DNA of 64,000 nt from Beijerinckiaceae bacterium (GTDB lineage: Bacteria > Pseudomonadota > Alphaproteobacteria > Rhizobiales > Beijerinckiaceae): assembly GCA_027533425.1 (NCBI GenBank), contig JAPZUD010000005.1:404584-468583 (forward strand). Direction: 5' to 3'. Under the pieces are notes generated by a model. That model saw only the letters and a program-made list of their open reading frames with translations, did not search any database and was not told where the DNA came from. Within the stretch, counting starts at the first letter, position 1. Every line of letters begins with the position of its first letter. Position numbers and translations under genes: made by a program. Positions 18,319 through 27,667 of the stretch are shown here, in pieces.

Positions 18319-18717
18319 TCAGTCCATGAGGGATTTCAACGTGAAGCCCTCGTCGAGCCAGCCGGTGACGCCGCCGATCATCACCTTGACGTGGCAGCCC
18401 AGTTCGCCAAGCCGCAGGGCGGCCTTGTCGGTGCCGTTGCAATGCGGGCCGGCACAATAGACCACAAACAATGTGCCTTCCGGCCATTCCGCCATTTTCC
18501 GGGCCGTCATCTTGCCACGCGGCAGGTTGATCGCGCCGTCGATATGGCCCCTGGCATAAAGCGCCGGGCCGCGCACATCGAGCAGGACGAAGCCGGGCTC
18601 CGGCCCGTTCAGCGCATCATGGACATCCCAGCAATCGGTCTCGAAGCGAAGCCTTTCGGCATAGCGGGCGCGGATCTCGTCCGGGCTGGCCACGGGAATC
18701 TCGGTCACGGCACTCAT
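18319..18717 (-). CDS. Single-domain rhodanese-like sulfurtransferase
   Basis: A 132-residue protein with one rhodanese domain: FVLLDVRGPALYARGHIDGA, then the active-site loop VVYCAGPHCNGTDKAA with the catalytic cysteine in the CAGPHCNG loop, and a closing GGVTGW. Such proteins transfer sulfane sulfur or act in thiol chemistry. The substrate is unknown. ATG 18717 has GGAG seven bases upstream. The upstream ATG at 18729 would contain that site. It lies 100 bases downstream of a GlxA/FtrA-type regulator on the same strand, so the regulator may control it. Confidence 0.9.
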   Translation of the reverse strand: MSAVTEIPVASPDEIRARYAERLRFETDCWDVHDALNGPEPGFVLLDVRGPALYARGHIDGAINLPRGKMTARKMAEWPEGTLFVVYCAGPHCNGTDKAALRLGELGCHVKVMIGGVTGWLDEGFTLKSLMD

Positions 18718-18817
18718 GATGGTCTCCATCGGTCAGGGACCAGCCGGATATGCCCGAGACCGGGCGACCCCGCGACTGGCCGCATCGCCAATGAACATCA
18801 AGATTCAGCCAGAGTGC

Positions 18818-19810
18818 TCACGCCGCGCGGGCCGGCCGCCGGTCGCGGAAGAAGCGGTCGCGATACTGGCCGGGGCTCAGGCCAAGGCGCTGCCGGAAAT
18901 GATGGCGCAGGGCCGCGACCGTCCGGAACCCGGCCGCATCGGCAATATCGTCCAGCGATCGATCCTCCGGGGCTTCCAGCAATTCCCGGGCACGGGCCAG
19001 CCGGATCTGGAGCAGCCAGCTTCCCGGCGGCAGGCCGGTCGTCTCCTCGAAACGGCGCTGGAAGGTGCGGATGCTCATGCCGGCGCGGCGGGCGAGATCA
19101 GGCACTTTCTGGTCCTGGTCGAGATGGGCCTGCATCCATTCCATCAGGGCCGAGAGACGCGCGCCCTCGCGCGGCTTCGGCACCGGCCGTTCTATGAACT
19201 GCGCCTGCCCGCCCTCGCGATGCGGCGCGACGACCAGCCTGCGGGCCACGCGGTTCGCGATCTCGGCACCGAAATCGCGCCGGACCAGATGCAGGCAGAG
19301 ATCGATCCCTGCCGCGCTGCCGGCTGCGGTGAGGATGCGGTCCTCTTCGACATAGAGGACATCCGGCTCCAGCCGCACGCCCGGGAAGCGCGCGGCCATG
19401 GCGTCGAAATAGCGCCAATGGGTGGTGGCCCGGCGGCCCTCGAGCAGCCCGGCGGCGCCGAGGACGAAGGCCCCGGAGCAGAGCGAGGCCAGCACCGCTC
19501 CGCGGGAATGGGCCGCGCGGAGCGCCTGAAGCAGCGGCTCCGGCACCGGGGCGGCAATACCGCGCCAGCCGGGAATGATGATGAGATCGGCGTCGGCCAG
19601 GATGCCGAGATCCGCCGCCGCCTCGACGGCCAGTCCGCTCGCCGAACGCAGGGGTCCCGGCTCGACGGCGCAGGGCCGGTAGCGATACCAGCCCGGGCCC
19701 ATTTCCGGACGGGGCAGGCCGAAAACCTCGTAGGCAATGGCAAATTCGAAAGCGCAGAGGCCATCATAGGCGAGGACAGCAACCAGCGGTGAACGAGGCG
19801 AGGCAGTCAT
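18818..19810 (-). CDS. GlxA/FtrA-type transcriptional regulator (DJ-1/PfpI + AraC HTH)
   Basis: A 330-residue regulator with an N-terminal DJ-1/PfpI-like amidotransferase fold and a C-terminal AraC DNA-binding domain. The N-terminal part has VAVLAYDGLCAFEFAIAYEV and a nucleophile-elbow-like LASLCSGAFVLGAAGLL. The AraC part has ARRAGMSIRTFQRRFEETTG and a second helix-turn-helix ending FRQRLGLSPGQYRDRF. This matches FtrA/GlxA regulators, whose ligand is generally unknown. ATG 19810 gives a start typical of the family. The open frame extends upstream without family similarity. It is divergent from an M20 peptidase gene and upstream of the rhodanese gene. Confidence 0.9.
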   Translation of the reverse strand: MTASPRSPLVAVLAYDGLCAFEFAIAYEVFGLPRPEMGPGWYRYRPCAVEPGPLRSASGLAVEAAADLGILADADLIIIPGWRGIAAPVPEPLLQALRAAHSRGAVLASLCSGAFVLGAAGLLEGRRATTHWRYFDAMAARFPGVRLEPDVLYVEEDRILTAAGSAAGIDLCLHLVRRDFGAEIANRVARRLVVAPHREGGQAQFIERPVPKPREGARLSALMEWMQAHLDQDQKVPDLARRAGMSIRTFQRRFEETTGLPPGSWLLQIRLARARELLEAPEDRSLDDIADAAGFRTVAALRHHFRQRLGLSPGQYRDRFFRDRRPARAA

Positions 19811-19939
19811 GCGGATTCTCCCGAGGCTTGGCACTATATGCCCATTTGTCAGGATCCCGCCAAGTCGCGAGGTGCAAACCTTGCCGTGTCCGGGCCGCTG
19901 TGACAGGTTGCCATCCGAATCCGGAGATCCTTCAGCCCC

Positions 19940-21052
19940 ATGTTTGAACAGAACGCGATCCTGGCGCATATCCGGCGCTGGGTGGAGATCGAGAGCCCGA
20001 CGGAACGCCCCGATCAGGTAAACCGCCTTGTCGACCTGGTCATGGCCGATCATGCCGGCCTGCCGGTGACGATGGAGCGCGTGCCCGGCAGCCATGGCTG
20101 CGGCGACCATCTCATCGTCCGGTCTTCCTGGGGGCAGGACAAGCCGGGCATTCTCGTGCTCAGCCATCTCGATACCGTGCATCCGATGGGGTTTCTGGCC
20201 AGCCGCCTGCCCTGGCGCGAGGACGGGCCGATCGCGTTCGGCCCCGGCATCTACGACATGAAGTCCGGGGCCTGCATTGCCCATCATGCCCTGCGCGCCG
20301 CGGCTTCAGCCGGCGGTGGCCGGCTGGGCGTGACGCATCTTTATGTTTCGGACGAGGAGATCGGCAGTCCGACCTCCCGCCCGCTGATCAAGGCTCTGGG
20401 TCGGCAGGCGAAATATGTGCTGGTCACCGAGCCAGCCCGCGATGGAGGCAAGATCGTCACCGCGCGCAAGGGCGTCGGGCGGTTCGATGTCCATATCCGC
20501 GGCGTGGCCTCGCATGCCGGTGCGAAGCCCCATGAGGGGCGCAGCGCGATCCGCGAACTGGGCCATGTGATCCTGGCGCTCGAAGGCCTGTGCGACGAGG
20601 CACGCGGCGTGACCGTGACGGTCGGCGTCGTGCAGGGTGGCACCAAGGCGAATGTCATTCCGGAAGAGGCTGTTGCCGCGGTCGACCTGCGTGTGCCTAC
20701 GGCCGAACTCGCGGACGAACTCTGCGGCAAAATCCTCGGCCTGGCGCCGAAGACAGCGGGCGTGACAATCACCGTGACCGGCGGCATGAACCGCCCGCCT
20801 TTCGAGCAGACACCCGCAGCGAAAGCCCTGTTCGACCATGCCGCACGGCAGGCGGCGGAGATCGGGTTCGAACTGGTCGGGGTGCATACCGGCGGCGGTT
20901 CCGATGGCAATTTCACCGCGCCGATGGCGGCAACGCTCGACGGACTCGGCGTCGATGGCAAGGGTGCGCATACGGATTACGAGCAGATCGATTGCCGGAC
21001 GATCGTCCCGCGGGCGGAATTGCTGCGCCGCCTCATGATGACGCTGGACTGA
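19940..21052 (+). CDS. M20 family metallopeptidase (glutamate carboxypeptidase-like)
   Basis: A 370-residue cytosolic di-zinc hydrolase of the M20/ArgE/CPG2 group. Metal-site motifs are visible: LSHLDTVHP with the first His/Asp pair, GPGIYDMKSG with the bridging Asp, YVSDEEIGS with the catalytic and ligand glutamates, and the dimerisation-domain HAGAKPHEGRSAI. The final zinc histidine lies in GKGAHTDYEQID. The similarity is to carboxypeptidase G2-like enzymes that release C-terminal glutamate, but substrate cannot be fixed. No signal peptide is seen. The gene ends seven bases before selO. Confidence 0.9.
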   Translation: MFEQNAILAHIRRWVEIESPTERPDQVNRLVDLVMADHAGLPVTMERVPGSHGCGDHLIVRSSWGQDKPGILVLSHLDTVHPMGFLASRLPWREDGPIAFGPGIYDMKSGACIAHHALRAAASAGGGRLGVTHLYVSDEEIGSPTSRPLIKALGRQAKYVLVTEPARDGGKIVTARKGVGRFDVHIRGVASHAGAKPHEGRSAIRELGHVILALEGLCDEARGVTVTVGVVQGGTKANVIPEEAVAAVDLRVPTAELADELCGKILGLAPKTAGVTITVTGGMNRPPFEQTPAAKALFDHAARQAAEIGFELVGVHTGGGSDGNFTAPMAATLDGLGVDGKGAHTDYEQIDCRTIVPRAELLRRLMMTLD

Positions 21053-21059
21053 GGGCGTC

Positions 21060-22487
21060 GTGCCGGTTGACCCCGCCTATCGGCCCGAAACCTGCCATGC
21101 CGAACTCGGGGCCGCCTTTGCGGATCCGGTTTCGGCTGCGGCCTTCCCGGCCACGATCCTGCGCTACCGCAATGATCGCTGGGCGCGGCGGGTCGGGCTG
21201 GCCGGGCTGGATGATGCGGAATGGATTGGCCATTTCGGGCGGTTCGAGCCCCTGCCCGGCAATTTCGGGGCGCCGCTTGCGCTGCGCTATCATGGCCATC
21301 AGTTCCGGAGCTACAATCCGGATCTCGGCGATGGCCGCGGCTTCCTGTTCGCGCAACTGCGCGACGAAGCCGGCCGGCTGCTCGATCTCGGCACCAAGGG
21401 CAGCGGCAAGACGCCGTATTCGCGCGGCGGCGACGGGCGTCTGACACTGAAGGGCGGCGTCCGCGAGGTGCTCGCCACGGCCCTGCTCGAAGCCCTTGGC
21501 GTCGAGACCTCGAAAAGCTTCTCGCTCATCGAGACCGGCGAGGCCCTGCACCGCAATGACGAACCCTCGCCGACGCGGTCCAGCGTGCTTGTCAGGCTCT
21601 CGCATGGCCATATCCGGATCGGGACCTTCCAGCGGCTGCTGGCGGAGGGCGATACGGAAAGCCTCGCCAGGCTGGTGCAGCATTGCACACGCCATTACCT
21701 GCCCGAAGCCCGGCGTGACAGCATGGCCGAGGAAGCACTGGCGCTGTTCGATGCGGTGGCCGGCCGGACCGCGCGGATGACGGCGCAATGGTTCGCCGCC
21801 GGCTTCGTGCATGGCGTGCTCAACACGGACAACATCAACATCACCGGCGAGAGCTTCGATTACGGGCCCTACCGGTTCCTGCCCTTCTACGATCCCGGCT
21901 TCACGGCGGCCTATTTCGACCAGACCGGGCTCTATGCATTCGGGCGGCAAGCGGACACGATCGCCTGGAACCTCGCAAGGCTGGCGGAATGCCTGATCCC
22001 GCTGACGCCGCAGGCCGGGCTGGAGGCAGTGCTGGACACGTTTGGCGAAAGGTTCTGGGACGCCTTGCGCGCCGCCCTGTTCCGGCGGCTCGGCATCATG
22101 CCGGGCGAACGGGACGCGGATACCACCCTCATCCGCGCCTTGTTCACCGCCTTGCGGCAGACGCGGGCGCCGTTCGAGGCGGTGATGTTCGACCTGTATG
22201 GCGGCGCGGCGCGGCTTGACAAGGCGCTGGCGGGGCCGCGCGCGGCGCAGTTTGCCGGCGCGGAATTCGCTCCCGTCATCGCGCTCTGGCGGGATCGCCC
22301 GCCCAGCGATGAAGCGCGGATCGCCGCGCCCTATTTCGGCGCCGATGAGCCGGAAACGCTGCTCTATGACGAGATCGAGGCGCTCTGGGCCCCGATCGCC
22401 GAGCGCGACAGCTGGATCGGCTTTGCCGCCAAGCTGACCGGGATCGACCGGGTGCGGCAGGCCTATGGCTTCGCAGCCGATCCGTGA
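21060..22487 (+). CDS. selO: Protein adenylyltransferase SelO (YdiU family)
   Basis: A pseudokinase-fold enzyme that transfers AMP from ATP to Ser, Thr or Tyr of target proteins, linked to redox stress in characterised members. At 475 residues it is of standard length. Family signatures are YHGHQFRSYNPDLGDGRG, DLGTKGSGKTPYSRGGDGR, LKGGVREVLATALLEALGV and the catalytic HGVLNTDNINITGESFDYGP. The GTG start has GAGGG a few bases upstream and follows the M20 gene closely. The C-terminus ends ...QAYGFAADP and lacks the terminal cysteine motif seen in E. coli YdiU, so redox control by a terminal disulfide seems absent. Confidence 0.95.
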   Translation: MPVDPAYRPETCHAELGAAFADPVSAAAFPATILRYRNDRWARRVGLAGLDDAEWIGHFGRFEPLPGNFGAPLALRYHGHQFRSYNPDLGDGRGFLFAQLRDEAGRLLDLGTKGSGKTPYSRGGDGRLTLKGGVREVLATALLEALGVETSKSFSLIETGEALHRNDEPSPTRSSVLVRLSHGHIRIGTFQRLLAEGDTESLARLVQHCTRHYLPEARRDSMAEEALALFDAVAGRTARMTAQWFAAGFVHGVLNTDNINITGESFDYGPYRFLPFYDPGFTAAYFDQTGLYAFGRQADTIAWNLARLAECLIPLTPQAGLEAVLDTFGERFWDALRAALFRRLGIMPGERDADTTLIRALFTALRQTRAPFEAVMFDLYGGAARLDKALAGPRAAQFAGAEFAPVIALWRDRPPSDEARIAAPYFGADEPETLLYDEIEALWAPIAERDSWIGFAAKLTGIDRVRQAYGFAADP

Positions 22488-22502
22488 GCCGTCCGCACAA
22501 CG

Positions 22503-24167
22503 TCAGGGGCGGACCAGCTCCCGTGCGGCACCGAGATCCTCGACATAGCGGACCAGCGGATCGCCGAGGCCCGCGCGCTGGAAGACCTGTCGAACCTGCG
22601 CATTCGCTCCGGTGATCACGAACACGGAGCCGGCCTTGTGCAGCCGGTGGGCGAAGCGCTCGAGACTTTTCGCCGCGCTGCTGTCGGCGAGGGGCACATC
22701 CCGGAAATCGAAGATGAAGGCACGCGGCGGGATCGGCAGGCGTTCGAGCAGGACCGAGACATTGCCGGCCGCCGCGAAGAAGAAGGCGCCGGTAAGGCGG
22801 TAGACCAGCACATCGCCTTCCGGAAAATCCGGATCCGCCCGCTCGGTGCTGCCCTCCCGTGCCGGCGGGGCGAGGCCGGCCAGTTCGACCGAGGTCGCCA
22901 TGCGGTGCATGAATACGAAGGCGCCCAACACCACGCCGACGCCAATGGCGATGGTGAGATCGACGAGGATGGTCAGCACGAAGGTGGAGAGGAGGATCAC
23001 CGCATCAGCGCGGGAGGTCCGGAGCAGGGCGGCGAATTCGTGCTTCTCGGCCATGTTCCAGGCGACCACGGCCAGAACGGCGCCGAGGGCCGCCAGCGGG
23101 ATATAGGCGGCGAGCGGCGCCGCGACAACCATGAAGGCCAGGAGGTAGACCGCATGGAGCATGCCGGAGACCGGGCCGCGGGCGCCGGCGCGGACATTTG
23201 TTGCCGTCCGGGCGATGGTGCCCGTCACCGGCACGCCGCCGAACAGGACCGAGGCGATGTTGGCCGCTCCCTGGGCGATCAGCTCCATGTCGGAGCGATG
23301 GCGGCCCCCGCTCATCCCGTCAGCGACAACGGCGCTCAGCAGGGATTCGATCGAACCGAGCAGCGCGATGGCGAGGGCGGCGGGGAGAAGTTCGACGAGC
23401 CGCGCCACCGAGACCGGCGGGAGCGAAGGGCTGGGCAGGCTGCTGGGAACGCCGCCGAAGCGGCTGCCGATCGTGCCGATCTCGAGGCCGAGCAGGAAGG
23501 TGAGAAGAGCGGCCACGGCCACGGTGATCAGCAGGCCAGGCCAGGTCGGCCGCCAGCGCCGGAAGGCCAGGATCATCAGCACAGAAAGCCCGGCCACGAG
23601 CATGGTCGGGACGCTGGCGCTGGGCAGGCTCCCCCAGATCGCCGCGAGTTTCGGGAGGAGCGCTGCCGGTTCCTTCTCCATGGCCAGGCCAAGCAATTCC
23701 TTGATCTGGCTGGCAAAGATGATCACAGCAATGCCGGCGGTGAAGCCGACCGTCACCGGAAACGGGATGTAGCGGATATAGCCGCCGAGGCGCAGGAAGC
23801 CGATGGCCATCATCATGAAGCCGGCCATGATCGTGGCAAGGACCAACCCGTCATAGCCATGCGCCTGCACGATGCCGGCAATCAGGACGATGAAGGCGCC
23901 CGCCGGCCCTCCGATCTGGTAGCGGCTGCCGCCAAGAGCGGAGATGAGGAAGCCACCGACAATGGCGGTATAAAGCCCCCGGTCCGGGGAGAGGCCGCAG
24001 GCAATGGCAATGGCCATGGAGAGCGGCAGGGCGACGATGGCAACGGTCAGCCCGGCAATCGCATCGGCCCGGAAATCGCGCAGGCCATAGCCTTCGCGCA
24101 GCACCGTCAGGAGCTTCGGCGTGAGGGCCGGCATTGCCGCCAGATCCTGTCCGCCGGCGCGGCTCAT
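22503..24167 (-). CDS. SulP family anion transporter with STAS domain
   Basis: A 554-residue inner-membrane protein. The N-terminal two thirds form the SLC26/SulP transporter fold (DAIAGLTVAIVALPLSMAIA, SRYQIGGPAGAFIVLIAGI, GTIARTATNVRAGARGPVSG). The C-terminal STAS domain has VLVYRLTGAFFFAAAGNV and FDFRDVPLADSSAAKSLERF. Substrates in this family include sulfate, bicarbonate and dicarboxylates. Its ATG overlaps the stop of an amidohydrolase (ATGA), so the two are translationally coupled, which is unexpected for a sulfate carrier and hints at an organic anion. That substrate idea is inference. Confidence 0.93.
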   Translation of the reverse strand: MSRAGGQDLAAMPALTPKLLTVLREGYGLRDFRADAIAGLTVAIVALPLSMAIAIACGLSPDRGLYTAIVGGFLISALGGSRYQIGGPAGAFIVLIAGIVQAHGYDGLVLATIMAGFMMMAIGFLRLGGYIRYIPFPVTVGFTAGIAVIIFASQIKELLGLAMEKEPAALLPKLAAIWGSLPSASVPTMLVAGLSVLMILAFRRWRPTWPGLLITVAVAALLTFLLGLEIGTIGSRFGGVPSSLPSPSLPPVSVARLVELLPAALAIALLGSIESLLSAVVADGMSGGRHRSDMELIAQGAANIASVLFGGVPVTGTIARTATNVRAGARGPVSGMLHAVYLLAFMVVAAPLAAYIPLAALGAVLAVVAWNMAEKHEFAALLRTSRADAVILLSTFVLTILVDLTIAIGVGVVLGAFVFMHRMATSVELAGLAPPAREGSTERADPDFPEGDVLVYRLTGAFFFAAAGNVSVLLERLPIPPRAFIFDFRDVPLADSSAAKSLERFAHRLHKAGSVFVITGANAQVRQVFQRAGLGDPLVRYVEDLGAARELVRP

Positions 24168-25531
24168 GAGGCAAGCCCCGCCTTGACCCGGAGTTGATGG
24201 GCGAGGCGATTGTGCTGCTCGACCTGTTTCGGCAGGTCGATGGTCTGCATCTCGCCCTTCCGGACAATGAGCCGGCCATTGATCATGCTGTAGCTCACCT
24301 TGGGCGGGGTGCAGAAGACCAGGGCCGCGACCGGATCGGCCTGCGCGCCGGCAAAGTCGAGGCCGGTGACATCGAAAGCGACCAGATCCGCCGCCATACC
24401 AGGCGCCAGCGCGCCGATATCGTCCCGTCCGAGCACGCGGGCACCACCGCGCGTCGCCAGTTCGAGCGCATCGCGGGCCGACATGGCGGCCGGGCCGAAT
24501 CCGACCCGCTGCAGCAGCATGGCCTGCCGGGCCTCGGCGAGGAGATGGCCGGCATCGGCCGAGGCCGAGCCATCAACGCCGAGCCCGACCGGCACGCCGG
24601 CTGCGCGCATCTTTCCCAACGGTGCGATGCCGGAGGCGAGGCGCATGTTCGAACAGGGGCAATGGGCGACGCCTGTCCCCGTGCGGCCGAACAGGCGGAT
24701 TGCCTTGTCGTCCAGCTTCACACAATGGGCATGCCAGACATCGGGGCCAACCCAGTCGAGGCTCTCGACATAATCCGCCGGGTCCTTGCCGAAAACCTCG
24801 AGGGAATAGGCGATGTCATTGTCATTCTCGGCCAGATGCGTATGCAGCGAAACGCCGTAATGCCGGGCAAGCTTCGCGCTTTCGCGCATCAGGTCCTCGC
24901 TGACCGTGAAGGGCGAGCAGGGCGCGATGACGATGCGCAGCATCGCGAAGCGCGAATCGTCGTGGTATTCCTCGACCAGCCGCTGCATCTCGCGGAGGAT
25001 GGCCGGCTCTTCCTCGACAACGTGATCAGGCGGCAGGCCGCCCTTGGATTCGCCGACGCTCATGGCGCCGCGCGCAGCATGGAACCGGATGCCAACCCGG
25101 CGTGCGGCCTCGATTGCATCATCGAGCCGCGATCCGTTGGGATAGATGTAGAGATGGTCAGACGAGGTCGTGCAGCCCGACAGGACCAGTTCGGTCATCG
25201 CCGTGACGGCGGAAACATGGATCATCTCCGGCGTGAGATGCGCCCAGATCGGATAATGCGCCTTGAGCCAGCCGAAGAGCTCGGCATCCTGCCCACCCGG
25301 CGTCGCCCGCGTCAGCGACTGGACCATGTGATGATGCGTGTTGACGAGACCGGGCAAGACGACATGGCCCGCCAGATCGATCACCGTGCCGGCTTCCGGC
25401 AGGGGCTCGTCTGCCGTGCCGACCTGCAGGATCTGCGCGCCCTCGACGAGAACGAAGCCCCCCGGCAATTCGCGGCGCGCTGCGTCCATCGTGGCCACGA
25501 CCAGCGCATTCTTGAAGAGGATCCGACTCAT
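24164..25531 (-). CDS. Amidohydrolase, probable 8-oxoguanine deaminase type
   Basis: A 455-residue metal-dependent deaminase of the AtzB/TrzN/guanine-deaminase-like group. The metal-binding HxH is in LPGLVNTHHHMVQSLTRA. Further motifs are SGCTTSSDHLYIYPNG, LHTHLAENDNDIAYSLEVFG, VWHAHCVKLDD, VAHCPCSNMRLASGI and VGLGVDGSASADAGHLL, which carries the catalytic Asp. This pattern closely matches enzymes annotated as 8-oxoguanine deaminase or hydroxydechloroatrazine ethylaminohydrolase. The natural substrate is probably an oxidised or substituted purine, triazine or pyrimidine. It is coupled to the downstream SulP transporter by an ATGA overlap. Confidence 0.88.
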   Translation of the reverse strand: MSRILFKNALVVATMDAARRELPGGFVLVEGAQILQVGTADEPLPEAGTVIDLAGHVVLPGLVNTHHHMVQSLTRATPGGQDAELFGWLKAHYPIWAHLTPEMIHVSAVTAMTELVLSGCTTSSDHLYIYPNGSRLDDAIEAARRVGIRFHAARGAMSVGESKGGLPPDHVVEEEPAILREMQRLVEEYHDDSRFAMLRIVIAPCSPFTVSEDLMRESAKLARHYGVSLHTHLAENDNDIAYSLEVFGKDPADYVESLDWVGPDVWHAHCVKLDDKAIRLFGRTGTGVAHCPCSNMRLASGIAPLGKMRAAGVPVGLGVDGSASADAGHLLAEARQAMLLQRVGFGPAAMSARDALELATRGGARVLGRDDIGALAPGMAADLVAFDVTGLDFAGAQADPVAALVFCTPPKVSYSMINGRLIVRKGEMQTIDLPKQVEQHNRLAHQLRVKAGLAS

Positions 25532-25627
25532 GGTTCAACGCCCCCCGGCGACTCGCGGTTCCAGAATGTCTGGTTCGCAGGCCAAGGTCCAGCATACTGA
25601 ACGGGGATGATTCGCCAGGAGATCAGG

Positions 25628-26716
25628 GTGACAGGGATGATCCGCGCCGTCGGCGCCATCAGCGGCACCTCGATGGATGCCATCGACGTGGCCGTGCTCG
25701 AAAGCGATGGCCTTTCGGCGGTGCGCATGCTGGGCGGCGGGGCCTTTCCCTATCCGCCGGCATTGCGCACTGCGCTGCAGGCGGTGATCGCCGATCCCGC
25801 CCGCGCCGAGAGCGGCGATCTCGATTCGCTGGAGGCGGACGTGACGGATGCCTTTGCCGACGCGATCCAGCGCGTGCTTGTGCAGGGCGGGATCGACCTC
25901 GGAACGGTCGATCTCGTTGGCCTGCATGGCCAGACGGTGTTCCACCGCCCGGAAAAACGCTTCACCCGCCAGCTCGGTGACGGGGCGCGGCTGGCCCGGC
26001 TGCTGGGGCGCCCGGTCGTGAACCGGTTCCGCCATGCCGATGTCGCCGCCGGCGGCCAGGGCGCGCCGCTGGTCCCGCTCTACCACGCCGCGCTGTCGGC
26101 AGGGCTGGAGATGCCGCTCGTCGTGCTCAATCTCGGCGGGGTCGCCAATATCACCTATCTCGACGGCGAGACCGTGCTGGCCTGCGATACCGGGCCCGCC
26201 TCGGCGCTGATCGACGATGCGATGATGCATCATTTCGGCCAGCCCTATGACCGGGACGGCGCCGTCGCGCAGGCAGGCCGGGTCGACACGGCGCTGTTGG
26301 GCCGCTGGCTCGACCATCCGTTCTTTCGGCAGCCCCTGCCAAAATCGCTTGACCGCAATGATTTCCATCGTCTGACGCGTGACGCCCGCCAGCTCGGCCC
26401 GGAAGACGAGGTCGCGACGCTCACGGCCTTCACCATCGCGGCCACCTCGGCGATCACGCGTCATCTGCCGAAGCCAGCGCGTCAATGGCTCGTCACCGGG
26501 GGCGGACGGCACAACCCTGTCTTCATGCGCGGCTTTGCCGCGACGCTCGGAGTGCCGGTCGAGCCGGTCGAGGCCGCTGGCTGGGACGGCGACCTGCTGG
26601 AGGCCGAATGCTTTGCCTATCTCGCGATCCGCTCGCGGCTCGGGCTGCCTCTGAGCCTGCCTGGCACGACAGGCGTTCCGGTTCCGATGCCGGGGGGAGA
26701 GTTCTGGCCGGCCTGA
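25628..26716 (+). CDS. anmK: Anhydro-N-acetylmuramic acid kinase
   Basis: Phosphorylates and opens 1,6-anhydro-MurNAc recovered from cell-wall turnover, giving MurNAc-6-phosphate. About 362 residues, as expected for the family. ASKHA-fold motifs are visible: AISGTSMDAIDVAV, DLVGLHGQTVFHRP, LNLGGVANITYL, CDTGPASALIDD and the ATP-site VTGGGRHNPVFM. GTG 25628 has AGGAG at six bases. ATG 25637 and ATG 25607 are in-frame alternatives. It converges on the phosphatase gene with a single base between stop codons. MurNAc-6-P etherase is not in the window. Confidence 0.94.
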   Translation: MTGMIRAVGAISGTSMDAIDVAVLESDGLSAVRMLGGGAFPYPPALRTALQAVIADPARAESGDLDSLEADVTDAFADAIQRVLVQGGIDLGTVDLVGLHGQTVFHRPEKRFTRQLGDGARLARLLGRPVVNRFRHADVAAGGQGAPLVPLYHAALSAGLEMPLVVLNLGGVANITYLDGETVLACDTGPASALIDDAMMHHFGQPYDRDGAVAQAGRVDTALLGRWLDHPFFRQPLPKSLDRNDFHRLTRDARQLGPEDEVATLTAFTIAATSAITRHLPKPARQWLVTGGGRHNPVFMRGFAATLGVPVEPVEAAGWDGDLLEAECFAYLAIRSRLGLPLSLPGTTGVPVPMPGGEFWPA

Positions 26717-26717
26717 T

Positions 26718-27173
26718 TTACCCGGCCCGACGGACGCGCGGGCCGATCACGTCCCTGATATGCCGGTCAATCATGTCCCGGACGCGGCGATAGGCCTCGA
26801 GACGCTGGTCGCGCGTGCCGGTTACCTGCGTGGCATCCTCGATCGGCCAGTACAGCAGCTCCACCGAGGTGGCGCGCAGCAATTCACGCGCCCGGGCATG
26901 CGCTTCCGAGGAAAGGGCGACAACGAGGTCGAACCCCTCGCAATCGATCTCGTCGAGCGTATGCGGCTCATCGCCCTCGAAATCGATGCCGAGCTCGCGC
27001 AGGGCAGAAAGGGCGAAACCGTCCCGATCGGCTTTCGACAGGCCGGCGGAATCCACATAGAGCGTGCGGCCGTAGCGCATGCGCGCCAGCCCCTCGGCCA
27101 TGGGCGAGCGGACGGCATTCATGGAGCAGACGAAGAGGACCGCCTGAATTGGCTGGGCTGCGGATTCGCTCAC
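26718..27173 (-). CDS. Low-molecular-weight protein tyrosine phosphatase
   Basis: A 151-residue phosphatase with the complete P-loop [15 protein letters not shown] (pattern CxxNxxRS) near the N-terminus. Family members dephosphorylate tyrosine residues, and some relatives are arsenate reductases. The GTG start overlaps the stop of the UPF0262 gene (GTGA). The order hisD - UPF0262 - low-molecular-weight phosphatase is a conserved alphaproteobacterial string, often followed by infA and maf. Here that continuation is absent and the gene instead converges on anmK. Confidence 0.9.
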   Translation of the reverse strand: MSESAAQPIQAVLFVCSMNAVRSPMAEGLARMRYGRTLYVDSAGLSKADRDGFALSALRELGIDFEGDEPHTLDEIDCEGFDLVVALSSEAHARARELLRATSVELLYWPIEDATQVTGTRDQRLEAYRRVRDMIDRHIRDVIGPRVRRAG

Positions 27174-27664
27174 CGGTCCTGCCCCTTCCAGGACAAGGCC
27201 GCGATCAGAGTGAAGAGCCGTCGGGCTGTCTTGTGGTCGATCTCGATCTTGCCTTCGAGCCGCTCGATGACGAGACCAGCCCCCTCGTCATGGACGCCCC
27301 GCCGGCCCATGTCGATTGCCTCGATCCGTTCGGGCGACGCGGAACGGATGGCCTCGTAATAGCTTTCGCAGATCAGGAAATAATCCTTGATCACCTTGCG
27401 GAAGGGTGAGAGCGACAGCAGATGCGCCACGACGGGGCTGGAATCCTCGTGCCGGATGTCAAAGGAAAGCCGGTTGGCCACGAGGCCAAGGGACAAGGTG
27501 TAGGGTCCACCGGCATGGCCGGGAATGCCGAAGACGTTCTCCTCAACCAGATCATAGATCGCAATGGCACGCTCATGTTCCTGATCCGGCGTGCCGCGCT
27601 CGATCGAGGCCTCGTCGAGCGTGACCGCAACCAGACGCCGCATGTCGGAGCCTTCAGTGCCCAT
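27170..27664 (-). CDS. UPF0262 family protein
   Basis: A conserved alphaproteobacterial protein of unknown function, 164 residues from ATG 27664, or 157 from ATG 27643 ([14 protein letters not shown]), which matches the usual family start better. Family landmarks are [55 protein letters not shown] and a closing [13 protein letters not shown]. It starts three bases after the hisD stop and overlaps the phosphatase GTG, so all three are probably co-transcribed. Nothing in it indicates a catalytic site. Confidence 0.92.
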   Translation of the reverse strand: MGTEGSDMRRLVAVTLDEASIERGTPDQEHERAIAIYDLVEENVFGIPGHAGGPYTLSLGLVANRLSFDIRHEDSSPVVAHLLSLSPFRKVIKDYFLICESYYEAIRSASPERIEAIDMGRRGVHDEGAGLVIERLEGKIEIDHKTARRLFTLIAALSWKGQDR

Positions 27665-27667
27665 CGC

